A stretch of DNA of 5,741 nt from Clostridia bacterium (GTDB taxonomy: Bacteria; Bacillota; Clostridia; Oscillospirales; CAG-272). The stretch spans positions 1-5,741 of the forward strand of contig JAGALI010000155.1 in assembly GCA_017625275.1 (NCBI GenBank), given 5' to 3'. Below are positions 1 to 4,778 of the stretch, one piece after another. A model generated the notes under the pieces. That model worked only from the letters and a program-made list of their open reading frames with translations. It was not told the origin of the DNA and ran no database searches. Each line of letters begins with the position of its first letter. The first letter of the stretch is position 1. Position numbers and translations under genes: made by a program.

Positions 1-675
1 AAGGATTACCTCTCCAAGAAGTCTGTATGGATCTTCGGTGGAGACGGATGGGCTTACGATATCGGCTTTGGTGGTCTTGACCATGTACTCGCATCTGGTG
101 AGGATGTAAATGTAATGGTATTTGACACTGAGGTTTACTCAAATACAGGTGGACAGGCTTCTAAGGCTTCTAACATCGGTCAGGTTGCTCAGTTCGCAGC
201 AGCAGGTAAGGCAATCGGCAAAAAGAACCTTGCTGAAATTGCTATGTCCTACGGCTATGTATATGTAGCACAAATCGCTATGGGTGCTGACCCTGCACAA
301 ACCATTAAGGCTATGGCAGAGGCAGAGGCTTACCCAGGACCATCTCTCATCATCGGCTATGCTCCATGTGAAATGCACGGACTTAAGGGTGGTATGACTA
401 ACTGCCAAGGCGAAATGAAGAAGGCAGTTGAGGCAGGCTACTGGCAGATGTTCAGATTCAACCCAGCGCTCAAGGCAGAGGGTAAGAATCCATTTACTCT
501 TGATTCTAAGGAGCCAACAGGCGACTACAAGAGCTTCATCACAAGCGAAACTCGTTACAGCCGTCTTGCACAACAGTTCCCAGAAAGAGCAGAGGCACTC
601 TTTGCTAAGGCTGAGGAGGCTGCAAAGGCTAAGTACAAGAGACTTACAAAGTTCACAGAGCTTTATAACGACTAA
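1..675 (+). CDS. nifJ: Pyruvate:ferredoxin (flavodoxin) oxidoreductase, C-terminal part (5' end outside window)
   Basis: The reading frame is open from base 1 to TAA at 673-675, giving the last 224 residues of a protein that is usually about 1,170-1,200 residues long. The enzyme is cytoplasmic and converts pyruvate plus CoA to acetyl-CoA and CO2 while reducing ferredoxin or flavodoxin. Visible marks are the thiamine-diphosphate/Mg binding motif GDGWAYDIGFGG (local residues 14-25) with its downstream partner VYSNTGGQASK (45-55), then YAPCEMHG (120-127). In the family the Cys of that last motif (local C123) is a ligand of the proximal 4Fe-4S cluster. The end (GYW..FRFNP and ETRYSRLAQQFPERAEALF) is also typical. 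The CxxC pair and the ferredoxin-like domain lie upstream of the window. Codons favour C-ending TTC, AAC, TAC and ATC, unlike the genes downstream, which fits very high expression. A terminator follows at once. Identification is secure; only the symbol (nifJ, por or pfo) is conventional. Confidence 0.97.
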   Translation, partial: KDYLSKKSVWIFGGDGWAYDIGFGGLDHVLASGEDVNVMVFDTEVYSNTGGQASKASNIGQVAQFAAAGKAIGKKNLAEIAMSYGYVYVAQIAMGADPAQTIKAMAEAEAYPGPSLIIGYAPCEMHGLKGGMTNCQGEMKKAVEAGYWQMFRFNPALKAEGKNPFTLDSKEPTGDYKSFITSETRYSRLAQQFPERAEALFAKAEEAAKAKYKRLTKFTELYND

Positions 676-676
676 T

Positions 677-706
677 AAAAATCCCCCGAGCAATCGGGGG
701 ATTTTT
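677..706 (+). terminator. Rho-independent terminator of the oxidoreductase gene
   Basis: A perfect 13-bp stem runs from AAAAATCCCCCGA (677-689) through a GCAA tetraloop (690-693) to TCGGGGGATTTTT (694-706). The five-C/five-G core is followed by the T run inside the 3' arm. It starts 2 nt after the stop codon. The flanking A and T runs make it symmetric, so it could also stop transcription from the opposite side, but no minus-strand gene is visible. Confidence 0.95.
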
Positions 707-721
707 ATGCTTAGAATAGAA
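705..721 (+). repeat. 17-bp direct repeat, copy 1
   Basis: TTATGCTTAGAATAGAA occurs here and again, identical, at 1209-1225, where it forms the first codons of the ABC ATPase gene. This copy begins in the T run of the upstream terminator and would read Met-Leu-Arg-Ile-Glu followed by five more codons and a stop, with no ribosome binding site. It looks like an orphan echo of the ATPase start. Chance is not excluded. Confidence 0.6.
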
Positions 722-809
722 TTTTTGATTCTTAAATAATCAGTATCATTCAATATTTTTTATTATATAAAAATATAAGTAAAAAAATAAAAAACTTTTT
801 CCAAAGAGG

Positions 810-838
810 TTGACAAACAAAAAAGTATGTGATATACT
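810..838 (+). promoter_or_regulatory. Strong sigma-A/sigma-70 type promoter of the small-peptide gene
   Basis: The -35 box is TTGACA (810-815), the spacer is 17 nt, and the -10 box is TATACT (833-838) preceded by TG at 830-831, an extended -10. Transcription should start near 845, leaving a leader of about 75 nt before the ATG at 920. It lies in the AT-rich gap between two terminators, so it can only serve the small gene. Confidence 0.88.
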
Positions 839-844
839 AATCGT

Positions 845-919
845 GTAAAGAAATGTAATGGGCGAATTATGCCCCTTATTCAGACTTTCTCTGATATATT
901 CCAATGGAGGAAAGCTATA
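845..919 (+). promoter_or_regulatory. 5' leader of the small-peptide mRNA with two short stem-loops
   Basis: The predicted leader holds two small inverted repeats: GGGC (860-863) with GCCC (871-874) around a 7-nt loop, and TCAGA (880-884) with TCTGA (890-894) around a 5-nt loop. Both precede the Shine-Dalgarno site. They are too short to be called a riboswitch, and I recognise no known RNA family. They may only keep the site open or stabilise the message. Confidence 0.3.
906..913 (+). promoter_or_regulatory. Ribosome binding site that fixes the small-peptide start
   Basis: GGAGGAAA lies 6-13 nt upstream of the ATG at 920. It decides against the in-frame ATG at 869, which has no comparable site and would turn this Shine-Dalgarno sequence into codons. 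Confidence 0.85.
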
Positions 920-1099
920 ATGAAGTATATAAGACCTGAAATAGAAATAAATGTAGTTCATGTTGAAGATATCATGGCGATTAGTGATGCATTCAACTGG
1001 ATTGTTGGTGGAGATTCAGAAGACGAAAATGCTCCAACCATAACTCAAGGCTCTGAGGGAGAGGCAAACCTAAATGTAGGTGCTGACTTCTTTGGTTAA
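920..1099 (+). CDS. Small acidic peptide of unknown function (59 residues, KYxxPEIEI type)
   Basis: The ORF from ATG 920 to TAA 1097-1099 encodes 59 residues behind a strong GGAGG site, its own promoter and its own terminator, so it is very likely expressed. I do not recognise a named family. The N-terminal part (1-31) starts MKYIRPEIEI, continues with an EDI motif (16-18) and a hydrophobic/aromatic patch AFNWIVGG (24-31). The C-terminal part (32-59) is rich in Asp, Glu, Asn and Gly and ends GADFFG. There are 12 acidic and 2 basic residues and no cysteine. No signal peptide or membrane helix is visible. From memory, short orphan peptides with a KPEIE-like start are common in Clostridia and Bacteroidetes, mostly without function; this is not verified here. 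A Gly-Gly-bounded leader/core precursor is possible but no processing gene is present. The upstream ATG at 869 would give 76 residues and is disfavoured. Confidence 0.8.
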   Translation: MKYIRPEIEINVVHVEDIMAISDAFNWIVGGDSEDENAPTITQGSEGEANLNVGADFFG

Positions 1100-1110
1100 T
1101 AAAGAAAACT

Positions 1111-1141
1111 AACTGCATCGCATTTGCGATGCAGTTTTTTT
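1111..1141 (+). terminator. Rho-independent terminator of the small-peptide gene
   Basis: An 11-bp perfect stem, AACTGCATCGC (1111-1121) with GCGATGCAGTT (1126-1136), closes an ATTT loop and runs into a T tract ending at 1141. It starts 12 nt after the stop codon and ends 7 nt before the -35 box of the next promoter, insulating the cassette from the ABC operon. Confidence 0.93.
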
Positions 1142-1148
1142 GTTTTTG

Positions 1149-1178
1149 TTGACAATATATATACGCGCGTGGTAAAAT
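1149..1178 (+). promoter_or_regulatory. Strong sigma-A type promoter of the ABC-U32-uppP operon
   Basis: The -35 box is TTGACA (1149-1154), the spacer is 18 nt, and the -10 box is TAAAAT (1173-1178) preceded by TG at 1170-1171, an extended -10. The start should be near 1185, giving a short leader of about 25 nt. The spacer carries the palindrome ACGCGCGT (1163-1170), annotated separately as a possible operator. Confidence 0.82.
1163..1172. promoter_or_regulatory. Possible operator: GC-rich palindrome in the promoter spacer
   Basis: ACGCGCGT (1163-1170) is a perfect 8-bp palindrome, GC-rich in an otherwise AT-only spacer, and it overlaps the TG of the extended -10. With two more bases, ACGCGCGTGG, it recurs exactly at 3698-3707 inside the U32 gene within a 12-bp palindrome. 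A protein bound here would block RNA polymerase. No regulator gene is in the window, so the role is inferred from position only. Confidence 0.35.
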
Positions 1179-1200
1179 AATAAGGTAGAGATTTATTTTT

Positions 1201-1205
1201 GGAGG
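1201..1205 (+). promoter_or_regulatory. Ribosome binding site that fixes the ABC ATPase start
   Basis: GGAGG sits 5 nt before the ATG at 1211. It rules out the in-frame TTG at 1199, which overlaps this site and would add four residues (MEEI) that belong to the Shine-Dalgarno sequence. Confidence 0.88.
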
Positions 1206-1208
1206 AAA

Positions 1209-1225
1209 TTATGCTTAGAATAGAA
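1209..1225 (+). repeat. 17-bp direct repeat, copy 2 (ATPase start codon region)
   Basis: This is identical to 705-721 across TTATGCTTAGAATAGAA, with the centres 504 bp apart. Here it contains the true start codon and the codons for MLRIE. The two copies bracket the whole small-peptide cassette. Confidence 0.6.
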
Positions 1226-1924
1226 AATTTAACAAAGGCTTATGGAGATAAAAAGGCAGTAGATTGCCTGACTCTTCATATTGAAGCAGGAGAAATGTAT
1301 GCCTTTATAGGACACAATGGTGCAGGTAAAACAACAACAATTAAATCCTGCTGTGGACTTCTGAATTTTGATGAGGGTGAGATTTTTATAGATGGCTATT
1401 CAATTAAGGAAAATCCCATTGAATGTAAAAAGAGAATAGCGTATCTTCCAGATAATCCCGACCTGTATGAGTTTATGAGTGGTATAAAATACCTCAATTT
1501 TATAGCTGATATATATGGAGTATCTAAAGAGGATAGAGAGGAAAGAATTAAAAAATATGGTGATATGCTTGAAATTACTGAAAGCCTAGCACAGCCTATT
1601 TCCTCATATTCTCATGGTATGAAGCAGAAGATAGCGATTATCTCTGCCTTGGTGCATGAGCCTAAGCTGCTTATAATGGATGAGCCATTTGTGGGTCTTG
1701 ACCCAAAGGCAGCCTTCCTTTTGAAGGAGGAGATGAAGCGCATTTGCGAAAATGGTGGTGCAATTTTCTTCTCGACTCACGTGCTTGATGTTGCAGAAAA
1801 GATTTGTGATAAAATAGCAATTATCAAGGGTGGCAAGCTTGTGAAAAGTGGCTCTATGAGCGAAATCAAGGGTGACGAGAGTCTTGAAAGCGTATTCCTT
1901 GAGCTGGAGGATACAAATGTTTAA
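1211..1924 (+). CDS. ABC transporter ATP-binding protein (exporter ATPase)
   Basis: This 237-residue nucleotide-binding protein powers the permease encoded next to it. Its order of motifs is complete: Walker A GHNGAGKTT (residues 34-42), a Q-loop region reading AYLPDNPDLYEFMSG (77-91), signature SYSHGMKQK (132-140), Walker B LLIMDEP (153-159) with catalytic E158, D-loop GLD (162-164) and H-loop STHV with H190. The Q-loop glutamine is replaced by Asp81, and the signature is SHGMK instead of SGGQ. Both variants are, from memory, usual in EcsA/YtrB/BcrA-like ATPases that partner ABC-2 exporters. The ATG at 1211 is chosen for its GGAGG site. The gene is first in the operon and overlaps the permease start by 8 nt, so the two are probably made in step. 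It acts at the cytoplasmic face of the membrane. The transported substrate cannot be told from this sequence. Confidence 0.94.
   Translation: MLRIENLTKAYGDKKAVDCLTLHIEAGEMYAFIGHNGAGKTTTIKSCCGLLNFDEGEIFIDGYSIKENPIECKKRIAYLPDNPDLYEFMSGIKYLNFIADIYGVSKEDREERIKKYGDMLEITESLAQPISSYSHGMKQKIAIISALVHEPKLLIMDEPFVGLDPKAAFLLKEEMKRICENGGAIFFSTHVLDVAEKICDKIAIIKGGKLVKSGSMSEIKGDESLESVFLELEDTNV
1906..1910 (+). promoter_or_regulatory. Ribosome binding site that fixes the permease start
   Basis: GGAGG lies inside the last codons of the ATPase gene, 6 nt before the ATG at 1917. It favours this start over a non-ATG start at 1872, which would prepend 15 residues read out of the ATPase gene in another frame. Confidence 0.8.
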
Positions 1925-3527
1925 AACACTTTTAAAATCCAGATTTAGCGCGTTTTGGGCGTCCTTTTCTGGCGCTGGTGCAAACAAAAAGAAAAAGCAA
2001 CAGTCGATGGCTACTAAGGTGCTTTTGATACTTTTGTTTGTGTTTCTAGCCGGTTATTTAGCAGTTGCCTTTGGCGCTATGGCGTTTGGTATGGATATAA
2101 TGGCAAAGGAAACAGGCGATTTTTGGGTGTCGCAAACCCTTGGCGCTATGGTTGCATCACTCTTTTGCATTGTAGGTAGTGTATTTACTGCCAAAACTCA
2201 AATTTTTGAGAGCAAGGATAATGAATTGCTTCTCGCAATGCCAATTCCACCTAGATATATATTCTTGTCAAGAATAACAATGCTTCTTGTTGTAAACTAT
2301 GCACTTGAGGCGCTTGTAATGCTTCCTGTAATATTTGTTCATACAATAGTTGTAGGCTATAGTCCTCTTGGCGCATTATTCACGCTTCTTGTGTTTATAA
2401 TGCTTCCATTCTTCACCTTGACCCTTTCTGTGCTTCTTGCATGGGTTATCTCGGCAGTGTCAGCAAGGCTTAAAAACAAAACTGTTATAAGCGTTTTGTT
2501 TACAGTTTTCTTCCTTGTTATTTATTTCGTTGCTTGTGGTGCATTTGGTGGATTTATAGGCGCTTCAGGAGACGAGGAGGCAAATATAGATTTTTCAGGA
2601 CTTAAGAAAACCTATATTTTCTATTGGATGGGTAGCGCAATGTCAGATGGAAACGCACTTTCGTTCCTTTTCTTTGCACTTTGCACTATAATTCCAGCAC
2701 TCTTAACCTTCTATTTGCTTAACCGTAGCTTCGTTAAAATCATAACAACTAACACAGGCGTTAAAAAGATTAAATATGTAGCCAAGGAGGCAAAGACAAG
2801 CACACAAGAGGGCGCACTCGTAAAAAAGGAATTAAAGCGCTTCTTTAGCTCCTCCGCATATATCCTTAATGCAGGAATGGGCAATATAATGACTGTAATT
2901 TTAGCTGTAATGGCAGCCTTGCTTAGCTCGGAGCTTATGTTAATGCTTGAGCAAGAGCCGATGCTTGGAAAAATAATACCAACGGTCGTAGCAATGATTA
3001 TAATCTTTTCTGCATCTATGAACCTTGTAAGTGCTCCGTCAATATCCCTTGAGGATAAGTGCCTTTGGATTCTTCAAAGCGCACCGATAGAGCCTAAAAA
3101 GGTGCTTATGTCAAAAATATATACACATATAATTATTTGTGAGCCACTTACCCTAATTAGCTCAATAATCGTAGCAATTGCGTTTAAGTTTAGCGCTCTT
3201 AATTTTATAGCAATAATACTAACATCTCTTTCAATGGTAGCGCTTACAGGCTTTTTTGGACTGTTCCTTGGACTTAAATTTCCAAAATTTGATTGGCAAA
3301 ACGAAACAGTTGCCGTAAAGCAGGGCTTTGCAGTGTTTGGGGCAATGTTTGGAACGATGATATGGACAATGCTTTTCCTTTTTGCAGGAATATTATTTGC
3401 TATATTAGGTGCAGATTTTTGGATTGTAGGGCTTGCATTTACAGTCGTAAATTCAGCTATATGTATAGCAATAGGCGCATATTTTTCAAGAGGTGGCGCA
3501 CACACCTTTGCAAATTTAAAGCATTAA
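1917..3527 (+). CDS. ABC-2-like exporter permease, two fused six-helix halves
   Basis: This 536-residue integral membrane protein has about 12 predicted helices, near residues 35-58, 70-92, 117-147, 151-180, 189-215, 247-268, 315-340, 352-373, 402-425, 427-453, 469-497 and 500-523. A Lys cluster (KKKK, 24-27) before the first helix suggests a cytoplasmic N-terminus. The protein looks like an internal duplication: PIPPRYIFLSRI (109-120) matches PIEPKKVLMSKI (390-401), and the amphipathic N-terminus LLKSRF (5-10) resembles ELKRFF (305-310). Each half therefore has the layout of an ABC-2 half-transporter, as in large exporter permeases of Firmicutes. The ATG at 1917 follows GGAGG and overlaps the ATPase stop. 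With the ATPase it should form an exporter; the substrate is unknown. The gene is notably rich in GCGC tetramers (15 counted by eye). Assignment to ABC permease is firm, the subfamily is not. Confidence 0.88.
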   Translation: MFKTLLKSRFSAFWASFSGAGANKKKKQQSMATKVLLILLFVFLAGYLAVAFGAMAFGMDIMAKETGDFWVSQTLGAMVASLFCIVGSVFTAKTQIFESKDNELLLAMPIPPRYIFLSRITMLLVVNYALEALVMLPVIFVHTIVVGYSPLGALFTLLVFIMLPFFTLTLSVLLAWVISAVSARLKNKTVISVLFTVFFLVIYFVACGAFGGFIGASGDEEANIDFSGLKKTYIFYWMGSAMSDGNALSFLFFALCTIIPALLTFYLLNRSFVKIITTNTGVKKIKYVAKEAKTSTQEGALVKKELKRFFSSSAYILNAGMGNIMTVILAVMAALLSSELMLMLEQEPMLGKIIPTVVAMIIIFSASMNLVSAPSISLEDKCLWILQSAPIEPKKVLMSKIYTHIIICEPLTLISSIIVAIAFKFSALNFIAIILTSLSMVALTGFFGLFLGLKFPKFDWQNETVAVKQGFAVFGAMFGTMIWTMLFLFAGILFAILGADFWIVGLAFTVVNSAICIAIGAYFSRGGAHTFANLKH

Positions 3528-3537
3528 AGAGGTAAAA

Positions 3538-4776
3538 ATGAAAGAGCTTTTATGTCCAGCGGGTAACCTCGAAAAAATGAAGTCAGCCATACTGTATGGC
3601 GCTGATGCTGTGTATCTTGCATCAAATATGTTTGGTATGCGTGCACAGGCAGATAACTTCACAGATGAGGAGCTTTGCGAGGCAACAGAATACGCCCACG
3701 CGCGTGGCGTAAAAATTTATGTTACAGTAAACACAATGCCTCATACAAACGAGTATGAAAGGCTGAAAAAATATCTTGCTCGCCTTAACGAAATAGGTGT
3801 CGATGCGCTTATAATCTCTGACCTTGGTGTTTTCACTCTCGCAAGGGAGCTGATTCCAAATATGGAGCTTCATATCTCAACACAAGCAAGCACCGTGTCA
3901 GCTTATACAGCCACAGTATGGCACAAAATGGGTGCAAAGCGTGTCGTTTTAGCGCGTGAGCTTTCACTTGCAGAAATCAATGAAATAAGGGCAAGCACCC
4001 CAAAATCATTGGAGCTTGAGTGCTTTATTCACGGCTCTATGTGTATTTCATATAGTGGTAGATGTCTGCTTTCAAATTATTATACAGGCAGAGATGCAAA
4101 TCGTGGCGCGTGCGCCCAGCCCTGTCGCTGGAATTATAAAAACGCACAGCCTATCAGCTTTGCTGAGGAAAAGCGTCTTGAGCATAATTTGTCCATTGAG
4201 GAATATAAAGAGGGAAGCTTCATAATGTCCTCAAAGGATATGTGTATGATAGAGCATATTCCTGAGCTTATGGAAAGTGGAATTGATAGCTTTAAAATCG
4301 AGGGCAGAATGAAAAGCGCGTATTATACAGCAATATGTGCAAATACTTATAGAATGGCGATGGACGCATATTTAAAGAGCCCAAGTGAATATAAATATGA
4401 CGAAAGCTGGCTAAGGGAGCTAAATAGTGTTAGCCATCGTGATTATGCAACAGGTTTTTATTTTGATGACCCAATGGATAATGCCCAAACGGTTATAAAT
4501 ACAGGCTATCTTCGCGAAAAGGCATACCTCTGTGTCGCGCAAGGCGAGAGAGATGAGCAGGGCTATGCAATATTTATGCAGAAAAACAAGGTTATTACTA
4601 ACGATAGCGTGGAGCTTATCACTCCTGGCAAATGTGGTCAGCCCTTCATTGTTGAGGAAATGCTTGATTTGAATGGCTCACCAATCGAAAGCGCCCCACA
4701 CCCCTCAATGCTTTTCAAAATCAAGGTGCCCTTTGAGGTGCACACGGGCGACATTTTGCGCTCAAGCGAGAGGTAA
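3538..4776 (+). CDS. trhP: U32 family protein, TrhP/YrrO-like (tRNA 5-hydroxyuridine formation)
   Basis: This 412-residue protein matches the U32 'peptidase' family in length and motifs. It opens with ELLCPAGN (3-10) and GADAVYLA (21-28), a TIM-barrel-like N-terminal half. It carries the U32 signature ECFIHGSMCISYSGRCLLS (161-179), then RGACAQPCRW (189-198), SSKDMC (231-236) and FKIEGRMK (252-259). Cysteines 169, 176, 192 and 236 are candidates for the Fe-S cluster known in the family, with C162 and C196 nearby. Members of this length (E. coli YegQ, B. subtilis YrrN/YrrO, now TrhP) make 5-hydroxyuridine at the wobble base of tRNA, using prephenate. Other U32 members act on rRNA (RlhA), ubiquinone synthesis (UbiU/V) or are called collagenases, so the exact role is likely but not certain. 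AGAGG at 3528-3532 precedes the ATG by 5 nt, and the gap to the permease is 10 nt. A 12-bp GC-rich palindrome lies within it at 3696-3707. Confidence 0.85.
   Translation: MKELLCPAGNLEKMKSAILYGADAVYLASNMFGMRAQADNFTDEELCEATEYAHARGVKIYVTVNTMPHTNEYERLKKYLARLNEIGVDALIISDLGVFTLARELIPNMELHISTQASTVSAYTATVWHKMGAKRVVLARELSLAEINEIRASTPKSLELECFIHGSMCISYSGRCLLSNYYTGRDANRGACAQPCRWNYKNAQPISFAEEKRLEHNLSIEEYKEGSFIMSSKDMCMIEHIPELMESGIDSFKIEGRMKSAYYTAICANTYRMAMDAYLKSPSEYKYDESWLRELNSVSHRDYATGFYFDDPMDNAQTVINTGYLREKAYLCVAQGERDEQGYAIFMQKNKVITNDSVELITPGKCGQPFIVEEMLDLNGSPIESAPHPSMLFKIKVPFEVHTGDILRSSER
3696..3707. repeat. 12-bp GC-rich palindrome inside the U32 gene
   Basis: CCACGCGCGTGG is a perfect palindrome. Allowing one bulged C, it extends to ACGC (3692-3695) paired with GCGT (3707-3710). 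Its right ten bases (3698-3707) equal the sequence in the ABC-operon promoter spacer (1163-1172). It encodes the conserved-looking AHARGV stretch, so coding constraint may explain it. Confidence 0.4.
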
Positions 4777-4778
4777 AT

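Noticed and set aside
428..739. A 103-codon + strand frame overlapping the end of the oxidoreductase gene
   Set aside because: It runs through the terminator, has no ribosome binding site and has a low-complexity Arg/Gln/Ser-rich translation typical of an out-of-frame reading.
139..753. A 204-codon open frame on the minus strand across the oxidoreductase gene
   Set aside because: It is antisense to a clearly conserved enzyme, covers the terminator hairpin, and its translation is Cys/Leu-rich without any family resemblance. It reflects the biased codon use of the sense gene.
869..919. An upstream in-frame ATG extending the small peptide to 76 residues
   Set aside because: It lacks a Shine-Dalgarno site and would translate the clear GGAGG site of the ATG at 920.
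746..961. A 71-codon minus-strand frame over the promoter and small-peptide start
   Set aside because: It is an AT-rich Phe/Tyr/Ile-heavy translation without a start signal, overlapping a well-supported promoter and gene.
1481..1493. Small hairpin GGTATAAAATACC inside the ATPase gene
   Set aside because: It is a 5-bp AT-rich stem within conserved coding sequence, too weak to suggest regulation.
1739..1749. CGCATTTGCGA in the ATPase gene, identical to the loop region of the terminator at 1119-1129
   Set aside because: It is only 11 nt, encodes ordinary residues of the ATPase, and has neither a long stem nor a T run; coincidence is the best explanation.
1604..1987. A minus-strand frame of 127 codons antisense to the ATPase end
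   Set aside because: It lies opposite the Walker B and H-loop coding region and shows no promoter, ribosome site or recognisable domain.
3074..3505. A minus-strand frame of 143 codons inside the permease
   Set aside because: It is a mirror of a hydrophobic membrane-protein gene with no start signals or recognisable family.
4105..4116. GGCGC-GT-GCGCC inverted repeat in the U32 gene
   Set aside because: It encodes the conserved RGACAQPC stretch with the Fe-S cysteines, so protein constraint and GCGC bias explain it.
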